NCBI GenBank assembly: GCA_015057555.1
Contig: SVEC01000001.1
Location: forward strand, 62,001 to 126,000
Direction of reading: 5' to 3'
DNA: 64,000 bases
Source of the DNA: Lachnospiraceae bacterium
GTDB taxonomy: Bacteria; Bacillota; Clostridia; Lachnospirales; Lachnospiraceae
This document shows positions 40,841 through 47,588 of the stretch, piece after piece. A model generated the notes under the pieces. The model saw only the letters and a program-made list of their open reading frames with translations, had not been told where the DNA came from and made no database searches. The position numbers and the translations under genes are program-made. Within the stretch, counting starts at the first letter, position 1. Each line of letters starts with the position of its first letter.

Positions 40841-41581
40841 ATGTCCATCAATTTTGAAAACAAATTATTTATAGACGCACCAACAACATTGCAGGGAGAT
40901 TTAAGTAATCTTATTAATAATTCTACAGCAGCCTATGGATTAGCTGAAAGTCAGGATAATCCTGAGACTGCATTGGCTAGAAAAGCACTTTGGGATAAGC
41001 TGATTAATAAGTCTAAAAGTCATATGGAGTTAGGGATGATTGCCCTTGGAATTATTTCGGGTTTGTTTTTATTTTTTTCCTTGGGTGCATTTATTTTATA
41101 TTGTAATGATGAAAATGAAGGGTACATATTAATTATTGCTATATTTGTGGCTTTAACCTGCTATTGTGGATGGGTTAGTAAGAAGCTTCTACATATGAAG
41201 GAAAATCAGTTTGTGATTGATATATCTAATTATAATGATGAATGCTATCAGTTCCGTATTATGCCAGATAACAGGCTATACATTTTGGTAGGTGCAAATT
41301 TTGATGAGAATGGAGAAACTCTAGCAACCAATGCTATAACCGAGGTTGATCCTGTGTGCTCAGATTTGATTGTTATGAATAGCATTAGCAGTATTAATCA
41401 ATATGCTGAGGGAGCAGTTATAAAAGGGGAAGCAATTATTAAATCCTATAGAATAAGGGAGGGATATAGAAGATATCTTCAGCTTGAGTATCCTCAGCAG
41501 ATGACTGTTTTCTTGCAAAAGGGAATATATCCAGAAGAAATGCTTGAGAAAGTAGCTCATACTTATAGTATGACAATTTAA
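40841..41581 (+). CDS. Hypothetical membrane protein
   Basis: A 246-residue protein starting 1 base after the phosphatase stop, so the two are cotranscribed. Residues 1-60 are soluble; two membrane spans follow (MIALGIISGLFLFFSLGAFI and ILIIAIFVALTCYCGWVS), then a 120-residue soluble domain. No signal peptide. I do not recognise the family. The coupling hints that it could be a substrate or partner of the phosphatase. Confidence 0.65.
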   Translation: MSINFENKLFIDAPTTLQGDLSNLINNSTAAYGLAESQDNPETALARKALWDKLINKSKSHMELGMIALGIISGLFLFFSLGAFILYCNDENEGYILIIAIFVALTCYCGWVSKKLLHMKENQFVIDISNYNDECYQFRIMPDNRLYILVGANFDENGETLATNAITEVDPVCSDLIVMNSISSINQYAEGAVIKGEAIIKSYRIREGYRRYLQLEYPQQMTVFLQKGIYPEEMLEKVAHTYSMTI

Positions 41582-41588
41582 TAAAAGG

Positions 41589-41632
41589 AAAAGCTTCGAC
41601 GAGAAAAAATCGTCGAAGCTTTTCTTTTTTTT
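41589..41632 (+). terminator. Intrinsic terminator of the phosphatase operon
   Basis: AAAAGCTTCGACGA (41589-41602) pairs perfectly with TCGTCGAAGCTTTT (41610-41623), followed by CTTTTTTTT. It separates the accessory island from the RiPP locus. Confidence 0.92.
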
Positions 41633-41720
41633 ACGTTTCTACAAATTTTTTAGTTCTTATTTTCTATAATTCTTATCACCCATATTTTGCTTAAAATATT
41701 TGATTTTGGGAGGTAATAAA

Positions 41721-42158
41721 GTGTTTGTCAAAGGATTTGAAAATGCAAGTACAGAAGAGCTAAAAAATTTTTTGGAGTACGTTTACATAGATGAAGATTA
41801 TGATTTGACAAAATACAAGGAAAAGGAGGATTACATAGAATTATTTTACCAAAGATTTAAGCATAGGGTTAGGTTTAAGGATATACAGTATATAGAGGCT
41901 TATAATGGTTATACTGAGTTTCAGGTTGGGACAAAAAGGTTTAGAAGAGAGGAGTCATTAAAGGAAATAGAAAAAATGATAGATATGTCTATGTTTGTGA
42001 GAATCCAGAGAAGCTTCATAGTGAATTTATTGCATATTAAAAGGTATGAAAAAATGGAAGTGGAAGTGGGGGGAATAAGGATACCGGTTTCTAGGAGAAG
42101 AAGGAAAAGCTTCGAGGAAATTTATACCAGATATCAAATTTCAACATGCAATTTATAG
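41721..42158 (+). CDS. LytTR-family transcriptional regulator
   Basis: A 145-residue protein. The C-terminal 95 residues form a LytTR DNA-binding domain: VRFKDIQYIEAYNGYTEFQV, then MFVRIQRSFIVNLLHIKRYE and IPVSRRRRKSFEEIY. No receiver domain precedes it, only about 45 acidic residues, so it is not a classic response regulator and may respond through its short N-terminus. GTG 41721 follows GGGAGG with 7 bases between. It is immediately upstream of the RiPP precursor, and a LytTR-type repeat lies at its stop codon, so it most likely controls the peptide operon. Confidence 0.85.
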   Translation: MFVKGFENASTEELKNFLEYVYIDEDYDLTKYKEKEDYIELFYQRFKHRVRFKDIQYIEAYNGYTEFQVGTKRFRREESLKEIEKMIDMSMFVRIQRSFIVNLLHIKRYEKMEVEVGGIRIPVSRRRRKSFEEIYTRYQISTCNL

Positions 42159-42236
42159 ATTTGTCTTAACCATTTATAGACATAAAAAACCACTAAAGGA
42201 GTTATCATTGCATAGTAAAAATTCTATTGCTACAAT
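42151..42236 (+). promoter_or_regulatory. LytTR-type operator and promoter of the RiPP operon
   Basis: ATTTATAGA at 42151-42159 and again at 42172-42180 are identical 9-mers separated by 12 bases, the exact spacing of AgrA/ComE-type LytTR sites. Downstream is TTGCAT (42208-42213), 17 bases, TACAAT (42231-42236). The first repeat overlaps the stop codon of the regulator gene. Confidence 0.7.
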
Positions 42237-42354
42237 CCCAATTAGAAGATAAGAGATGGTAGTTAGATTACTTATTATTCTTCTGTGGGGATTCTATTAT
42301 CGGCTCTTGGGAGGTCGGTTTATAGGATAAATAATGTAGAAAGGAGAAATGACT

Positions 42355-42510
42355 ATGGGATGTTCAAATGACGCAGCAGTAGTTGCAAGCTGTGGTATCT
42401 CTTGTTTAGCAGGATGTGGCGCAAGTGCCCTCTTTACTTTAGGAATGGGTACAGCTGTTCTTGCAGTTGCAGGTACTTCAGGTGGTGCTTTAGGTTCAGT
42501 AGCAAGCTAG
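42355..42510 (+). CDS. Cys-rich RiPP precursor, thuricin CD alpha-like (candidate sactipeptide)
   Basis: A 51-residue peptide with a strong ribosome site (AAGGAG, 8 bases before ATG 42355). It starts MGCSNDAAVVASCGISC and continues LAGCGASALFTLGMGTAVLA. Cys13, Cys17 and Cys21 form CxxxCxxxC, the spacing found in thuricin CD alpha. The rest is a hydrophobic Gly/Ala/Ser/Thr-rich tail, with Ser and Thr available as thioether acceptors. There is almost no leader: the first Cys is residue 3 and the core motif begins at residue 13. It is followed by a radical SAM/SPASM gene, a second SPASM gene and an ABC exporter. I infer an antimicrobial or signalling peptide with Cys-to-alpha-carbon crosslinks. 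Confidence 0.8.
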   Translation: MGCSNDAAVVASCGISCLAGCGASALFTLGMGTAVLAVAGTSGGALGSVAS

Positions 42511-42537
42511 TAATAGCTACATATTGACCAGACAAAG

Positions 42538-42582
42538 GGCGGACAAGCATTTTCAGTGATTTGGGTTTGTCCGCCTATTTTC
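42538..42582 (+). terminator. Attenuator hairpin between precursor and maturase genes
   Basis: GGCGGACAAG (42538-42547) pairs with TTTGTCCGCC (42566-42575), followed by TATTTTCT, a weak T tail. Partial read-through would give more precursor than enzyme, as is common in RiPP operons. Confidence 0.7.
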
Positions 42583-42608
42583 TAATATGAATATACGGGG
42601 GTGAAAAA

Positions 42609-44123
42609 TTGAGTAATAAGAGCCTTTATTTTGACAGATTTAAGACCTTATCAGGTAATACATATTTGTACGATGGAGTTACCTCGGTGGTGGTGCCGGA
42701 TAACGGGATTTTGGAGCAGATAATTAGAATGAAGCATCAAGGGAAAAGTGATGAAGAGGTTTTGGCTGAATTATCTGGACCAGATATATCAGACAAGGAA
42801 CTAAAAAGTACCTTGATTTTTTATAACAGATGGGAGAAGAATTTTCAGGGCTTTTCCCTAGCTAGGAAGGAGCATAGCATACCTAAGGTTACAGCACAGG
42901 ATATAAAGGATACCTTGGACCAGGGAGATATATACATATTAATCCTAAATGTAACTGAGGATTGTAATTTTCGCTGCAAGTATTGCTACCTTTCTGAAGC
43001 CTATGATTACACAAGAAATCGAACTACAAAGCGTATGAGCTTTGACACTGCTAAGGCAGCTATCGATTATTATTACAAGCTTTTAGATGACTACAGGTTC
43101 AAGAAGCCTAACAAGAAGGTGAATATAAATTTCTTCGGTGGAGAGCCACTGTTGGAGTTTGAGCTTCTGAAAAAATGTGTGGAATATGCCAAGGCTAATA
43201 CCACCAGAGAGGTAGCATTTAATATTACTACTAACGGTTATCTTCTTACAGATAAAATCAGTGACTTTTTGGTAGAGAATAATTTTTACATATCCGTAAG
43301 CTTAGACGGAGCCAAAAAGAATAATAGCCAGAGAGTATTGGCAAATGATATTCCTACCTTTGACCGAATAGTGGACAACCTTAAGAACTTTAAGAAGCGT
43401 TATCCTGAGTACACTAACATAGGCATTTTATCAGTATATGATATTAACACAGACCTTGACGAGAATGTGGCTTTCTTCAAGGATCCAGAGCTTCCACCTG
43501 TCCTTAGAGCTACAGGTGTTTCAAATAACAATACTGATTACTATGACCAGTTTAAGGATGCTGATTATGAAAAGTTTAGGGAAACTATGTACAGACTCAG
43601 GGAGGAATATCTGGATAAAAAGATGAAAAGTGAACCTATGTCAGGCTATCTGCAGGTGTTTTTTGAATCAGAGCTATTTACAGTTCTTATGAGAAAACGT
43701 CACAGAGATGACAACACCGGTTCTATTATTCCTTACACCGGTACCTGCGTGCCAGGCATAAGACTTAGTGTTAGAGCTGACGGAACCCTTGACATCTGTG
43801 AGCGTATGAATCAGGAGTTCCCTATAGGAAATGTACATACAGGCTACAACTACGAGGCCTTGGCAAATATAGTTAACAAATATAACGAGAGCATTACCGC
43901 AAGCTGTAGAGAGTGTATAGGCAATAAGATTTGTCAGATATGCTTCGCACAGGTTGCAGGAGACAAGAGCTTTACCTACAAGCCTGAGATATGTAAGCAG
44001 ATTCAGGAGATGATTAAGAATGGAAACTCTGTAATATACAGTATTCTTGAGGAGAATCCTGAGGCCTATACATTGGAGGGTATGGAAAAGGTAATTGAGA
44101 ATATGATTAAGTTTGAGGGATAA
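42609..44123 (+). CDS. Radical SAM/SPASM peptide maturase (sactisynthase-like)
   Basis: A 504-residue enzyme. Residues 1-90 resemble a peptide-recognition (RRE, PqqD-like) module, with YLYDGVTSVVVPDNGILEQI. The radical SAM cluster motif is CNFRCKYC (Cys119, 123, 126), and NFFGGEPLLEF (GGEP at 177-180) contacts SAM. The SPASM domain supplies Cys380, 397, 433, 436, 442, 445 and 462 for auxiliary Fe-S clusters. This is the layout of AlbA/TrnC-type enzymes that make Cys-to-alpha-carbon thioethers. Start TTG 42609 follows GGGGGTG. It is 98 bases after the precursor, past the attenuator, and most likely acts on the 51-residue peptide. Confidence 0.85.
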   Translation: MSNKSLYFDRFKTLSGNTYLYDGVTSVVVPDNGILEQIIRMKHQGKSDEEVLAELSGPDISDKELKSTLIFYNRWEKNFQGFSLARKEHSIPKVTAQDIKDTLDQGDIYILILNVTEDCNFRCKYCYLSEAYDYTRNRTTKRMSFDTAKAAIDYYYKLLDDYRFKKPNKKVNINFFGGEPLLEFELLKKCVEYAKANTTREVAFNITTNGYLLTDKISDFLVENNFYISVSLDGAKKNNSQRVLANDIPTFDRIVDNLKNFKKRYPEYTNIGILSVYDINTDLDENVAFFKDPELPPVLRATGVSNNNTDYYDQFKDADYEKFRETMYRLREEYLDKKMKSEPMSGYLQVFFESELFTVLMRKRHRDDNTGSIIPYTGTCVPGIRLSVRADGTLDICERMNQEFPIGNVHTGYNYEALANIVNKYNESITASCRECIGNKICQICFAQVAGDKSFTYKPEICKQIQEMIKNGNSVIYSILEENPEAYTLEGMEKVIENMIKFEG

Positions 44124-44136
44124 AGGAGGAGATAAA

Positions 44137-45393
44137 GTGAGTTGGTTAAGGTTTTATCCGGATGTGATTTTGAAGAAGGGATATGTGAATTCAACCCTTT
44201 ATTTTCTCGGTGAGAAGAAGACTATCGTTCTTACCGGAAGAGAAAGTGAGTTATTAAATTATCTCCTAGAGCATTCTGTGGAGCAGGCTAAGGATACTTT
44301 TGGAAGTGAATTAGTAGAATGTGCCATTAACAAGGTTTTAGATAGTGGAATGGGTAATTTGTATGATAACAAGGTGTTTGCAGAAAAATACAAGCCTAAT
44401 ATTGACTTTTTTGTGGAGCAGTTTTTTCAGGATAGATTTAGTATCTATGAATTTTGTGTTCAGCTTCCTGTGTCAGAGGATTCGGAGTATAGGGCTCCAA
44501 AGAATGTATTAGTTCATGAGGGCTGCAATTCATGTCTTGTACCAGATATTGATGTGATGGATGCAGTAAGCTATAGGCAACTACTGTACAACAATCTAAA
44601 GCTTATACGGGGAGTGAACGTCAATCATTTTACAATACAAGGAGGTAATCCACTTGATAACTGGGAGCTTGTAATGGAGCTTTTACAGGAGGCTAAGGAA
44701 GGCTTTAAATGTATGACAGAGCTGGTATTTCCTAACAAGCCTATTAGCAGAGATATTGTTGAACAGCTTAAGGCATATAATGTGCTGGTAAAGCTTAGTC
44801 TTTATGCAGAGGAAATTATAGAACAAAATGAGGTGTTTACTAATAATGTTAATCTGCTTATTCAGGAGGACATGGATGTGAAGGTAAATGTTATTTATCA
44901 TTCCAAGTCCTATGTTTATCCAAGTGCAGTTAATGAGGTAATAAAGCAGTTGGGAATAGACAATAAGGATTGCACTCATTTGATTTGTGGTCCAAAGGAT
45001 AAGCTGATTGCCTTAAGTACAAATATTGATAGAGTGGAAAACATTGGCCCGGATGGGTACTATTCCAAGCGAAGCTGTATGCTGGGAAGAATAGCTATAA
45101 CAGCAGACGGATTTATTCGTCCGTGTAGCTTTAATTCCCACGTTATTGGTTATCTAAGCCATGGAATAATGACTGTATTTGAAAAGGACCTTCATACAAA
45201 ATTCTGGCGTCATTCCAAGGAAGATGTGCAAAGATGTAGGGGCTGTGAAAATCGATATGCATGTATGGATTGTGCCAGTCTTGAGGAATATATTGATCAG
45301 GATGAGAAATATTTATCAGTACTATGTAATTACAATCCTGAGGAGGGTATATGGGTTGATGAGGCCCTTAGAGAGGAGGACTTTGCATGGTAG
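44137..45393 (+). CDS. SPASM protein with degenerate radical SAM domain (pseudo-rSAM)
   Basis: A 418-residue protein shaped like a radical SAM/SPASM maturase but without CX3CX2C. The expected place reads VHEGCNSCLVPDID, with only Cys130 and Cys133. The SAM-contact motif is IQGGNPLDNW instead of GGEP. The SPASM region is complete (RSCMLGRIAITADGFIRPC, RCRGCENRYACMDC and a last LC). The N-terminal 80 residues could be a second peptide-recognition module. I infer a non-catalytic partner that binds the precursor or auxiliary clusters alongside the active enzyme, where thuricin CD uses two active ones. GTG 44137 follows AAAGGAGGAG; the frame opens at 44113, overlapping the previous gene. Confidence 0.78.
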   Translation: MSWLRFYPDVILKKGYVNSTLYFLGEKKTIVLTGRESELLNYLLEHSVEQAKDTFGSELVECAINKVLDSGMGNLYDNKVFAEKYKPNIDFFVEQFFQDRFSIYEFCVQLPVSEDSEYRAPKNVLVHEGCNSCLVPDIDVMDAVSYRQLLYNNLKLIRGVNVNHFTIQGGNPLDNWELVMELLQEAKEGFKCMTELVFPNKPISRDIVEQLKAYNVLVKLSLYAEEIIEQNEVFTNNVNLLIQEDMDVKVNVIYHSKSYVYPSAVNEVIKQLGIDNKDCTHLICGPKDKLIALSTNIDRVENIGPDGYYSKRSCMLGRIAITADGFIRPCSFNSHVIGYLSHGIMTVFEKDLHTKFWRHSKEDVQRCRGCENRYACMDCASLEEYIDQDEKYLSVLCNYNPEEGIWVDEALREEDFAW

Positions 45394-46118
45394 TTGCAGA
45401 TGTATTCAACCTTTCAAAAAGCTATAAGGATAAAAAGGTTTTAGATAACATTTCCTTTCAGCTGAAAAATGGAGATATAGTAGGTTATCTAGGAAAAAAT
45501 GGTTCAGGAAAAACTACAACTATTAATATTTTGGTAGGTTTATTAGGGTATGATTCTGGAAGTATATCATTGCTAGGTAGAGATATTTCAAAGGATTACA
45601 ATAAGCTTTATGGTAGAGTTGGAATTATGTTTGATGAGAATGGTCTGTATTCCAAAATGACAGTAAAGCAGAATTTAGACTATTTCGAGAAGCTATTTAA
45701 GATGGATACTAGAAAGAATAAAACCTTTATAGCAGAGTTATATAAGGAGATGGATTACGATAACATTAAGAATGTGCAGGTTTCTAAGCTTTCTAAAGGA
45801 ATGAAGCGTATGGTTGCATTAGCTAGAACGCTTATGATGTGGCCGGAGATTCTTATATTAGATGAGCCCTTTGATGGAATTGATATAGAAAACAGAAGTA
45901 GCTTTATTAGGCTTATCAAAAAGTATTATCAGGCGAAAAAGCCGGCTATTATTTTAACATCACATGTAATGGCTGATATTGAGGAGTTGGCTAATAGGAT
46001 TATTGTTCTCAGAGATAGTAAGATTATAGTGGATGAGACTATGGAAAATTTCAAAGCTCAGGGAAAGGATAATTCTATGACTCTAAGTGAAATATATCTA
46101 AGCAAGATATGCAGTTAG
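45387..46118 (+). CDS. ABC transporter ATP-binding protein (RiPP export/immunity)
   Basis: A 243-residue ATPase. Walker A is GKNGSGKTTT, the signature SKLSKGMKRMVALART (LSKGM variant), Walker B ILILDEPFDGID, and the switch His is in ILTSHVMADIEEL. This type powers two-component exporters such as bacteriocin self-protection pumps. Its ATG overlaps the stop of the pseudo-rSAM gene by 7 bases, so translation is coupled, and the permease follows after 9 bases. It likely exports the modified peptide or protects the producer. Confidence 0.9.
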   Translation: MVVADVFNLSKSYKDKKVLDNISFQLKNGDIVGYLGKNGSGKTTTINILVGLLGYDSGSISLLGRDISKDYNKLYGRVGIMFDENGLYSKMTVKQNLDYFEKLFKMDTRKNKTFIAELYKEMDYDNIKNVQVSKLSKGMKRMVALARTLMMWPEILILDEPFDGIDIENRSSFIRLIKKYYQAKKPAIILTSHVMADIEELANRIIVLRDSKIIVDETMENFKAQGKDNSMTLSEIYLSKICS

Positions 46119-46127
46119 GAGGAAGCT

Positions 46128-46847
46128 ATGAAGAAGGATGTATATATGATAGGTGTAATAGTCAAAAAGGAAATAGTGGACACCATAAGAACTCTAGGAA
46201 TCTTTTTGATTGCCATGATTTTTTGCTTCAATCTTTGTATATATATTACAGATACTGAGATTTTTGAATTGGGTATTCCTAAGGAGATTTTGCCCTACCA
46301 GCTGGGACTTAGCATGATGTATCTTGTGGCTATGACCTCCTTATTCTTAGGTACAACCTTAACCAATAAGATGATATATGAAGAGAAGCGAACAAAAACT
46401 ATGCATATGCTTCTTGGTATGGGAGTGCCTAAGGAGGTGGTTTGGCTAGGAAAAATATTAGCCATAGTAATAATGTGTGCCCTGTTTGGTGTGTTAAATG
46501 TTTTAGTACATATAATTTTTGTATGGATTTGGTTTGATGTACTGATTAAATTTAATGGTATGGCCATTGCTATGGTATTTATCACTGTTCCTATGCTTTG
46601 CTATGGTTTTATTGCTTTAGCATCAGTGGCATATATGTATTTTAGTAGAATGAATATTGTGGGAATGTTTATTCAGATAGTGCCTTATCTGGCAGTGTGG
46701 GAGGTATCCTCAAGCCTGGTGGAATATACCAAGGTTCCTTTATATATAATGTTGCTAAGCTTAGGTATAGGCTTGGTTGCAATTATAGTATCAATGCTTT
46801 GTGTTATGGGAATGTCTAAGGAAAGGATTGTGAGTAGAGTTGACTAA
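46128..46847 (+). CDS. ABC-2-type permease (RiPP export/immunity)
   Basis: A 239-residue membrane protein with six predicted spans. The loop YEEKRTKTMHMLLGMGVPKE is typical of ABC-2 permeases. It pairs with the preceding ATPase as a homodimeric exporter. RBS AGGAGG. No peptidase domain is present in the exporter, so if a leader is removed another protease is needed. Confidence 0.85.
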   Translation: MKKDVYMIGVIVKKEIVDTIRTLGIFLIAMIFCFNLCIYITDTEIFELGIPKEILPYQLGLSMMYLVAMTSLFLGTTLTNKMIYEEKRTKTMHMLLGMGVPKEVVWLGKILAIVIMCALFGVLNVLVHIIFVWIWFDVLIKFNGMAIAMVFITVPMLCYGFIALASVAYMYFSRMNIVGMFIQIVPYLAVWEVSSSLVEYTKVPLYIMLLSLGIGLVAIIVSMLCVMGMSKERIVSRVD

Positions 46848-46854
46848 TATAGTG

Positions 46855-47292
46855 ATGAAAAAAAGATATGTGGATCAGGTATATGGGTTCACCATGGACA
46901 TACCTGTTGGCTGGGAAATAAAGCAAAATATTGATGATATGAGGTTGTTTGTCTTTAGAGAGGATTCAAATGAGAGAGCCTTATCTAACTTGAATTTAAC
47001 AGTGCTAGAAAATATAAATGATGGAACCATAGAGCAGATATTACGAAAAACAAGAAGTGATGTAAGAAAAATGCTACAGAATTTTCAAGCTTTTGAAACT
47101 AAAAAAATAGATGATAATCTCGGAAGTTTTATATGTAGAGGAATTTTTCAAGGCAGAGAGTATATATATCATCAAAATATTTATCTAATAGAAGATGAAA
47201 TATTTTGCTTTACTACATGTTTTAGCTGCGAAGATAATGAGGAGCTTCAAGTACAGCTAGATTATATGTTGCTGTCAGTGGATTTTTGTTAG
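46855..47292 (+). CDS. DcrB/PsbP-like small protein in the RiPP operon
   Basis: A 145-residue soluble protein. The opening VYGFTMDIPVGWEI and later LNLTVLENINDG, ending in DYMLLSVDF, fit the DcrB/PsbP-like fold seen in small bacterial proteins that often carry a lipid or TM anchor. None is visible here. The start is uncertain: ATG 46855 or TTG 46840 (which overlaps the permease stop), and neither has a good ribosome site. Position between exporter and small membrane protein suggests immunity or assembly help. Function unproved. Confidence 0.55.
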   Translation: MKKRYVDQVYGFTMDIPVGWEIKQNIDDMRLFVFREDSNERALSNLNLTVLENINDGTIEQILRKTRSDVRKMLQNFQAFETKKIDDNLGSFICRGIFQGREYIYHQNIYLIEDEIFCFTTCFSCEDNEELQVQLDYMLLSVDFC

Positions 47293-47303
47293 GAGGTGAT
47301 ATG

Positions 47304-47498
47304 ATGCCTACAGTGTTTTATTGGATAATGTGTATTGTTATATTATTGGTATTTGATAGAATGTTTGGTAAAAGAGACAAGAAACCTCAGGAAACTGAAA
47401 CTCCAAGAGAGAAAAAGGTTAGAACTGTAAAAGGTGTAATTCTTGCGGTGGCTATGGTTGGATTAGCCTGTGCAATTTCATATTATGTGAGAAAGTAG
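47304..47498 (+). CDS. Small two-span membrane protein, possible immunity factor
   Basis: A 64-residue protein with two hydrophobic helices (VFYWIMCIVILLVF and VKGVILAVAMVGLACAISYY) separated by a charged, Lys/Glu-rich linker. ATG 47304 is 7 bases after AGGAGG; the upstream gene's stop overlaps the ribosome site. Last gene before the operon terminator. Small membrane proteins at this place in bacteriocin operons often give self-immunity, which is only inferred here. Confidence 0.6.
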   Translation: MPTVFYWIMCIVILLVFDRMFGKRDKKPQETETPREKKVRTVKGVILAVAMVGLACAISYYVRK

Positions 47499-47503
47499 TG
47501 AAT

Positions 47504-47549
47504 AATACCCCTAGCTTTAGGTAATGATACTTGAGTAGGGGTATTTTTT
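47504..47549 (+). terminator. Intrinsic terminator of the RiPP operon
   Basis: AATACCCCTA (47504-47513) pairs with TAGGGGTATT (47536-47545), followed by TTTT. Confidence 0.88.
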
Positions 47550-47588
47550 ACATATTTCCCCTAGTTTGCCAACAGGGAGTTATGTAAG

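Noticed and set aside
42160-42355. A second precursor peptide like the beta peptide of thuricin CD.
   Set aside because: No other short frame with a ribosome site and Cys-rich core was found between the regulator and the maturase gene.
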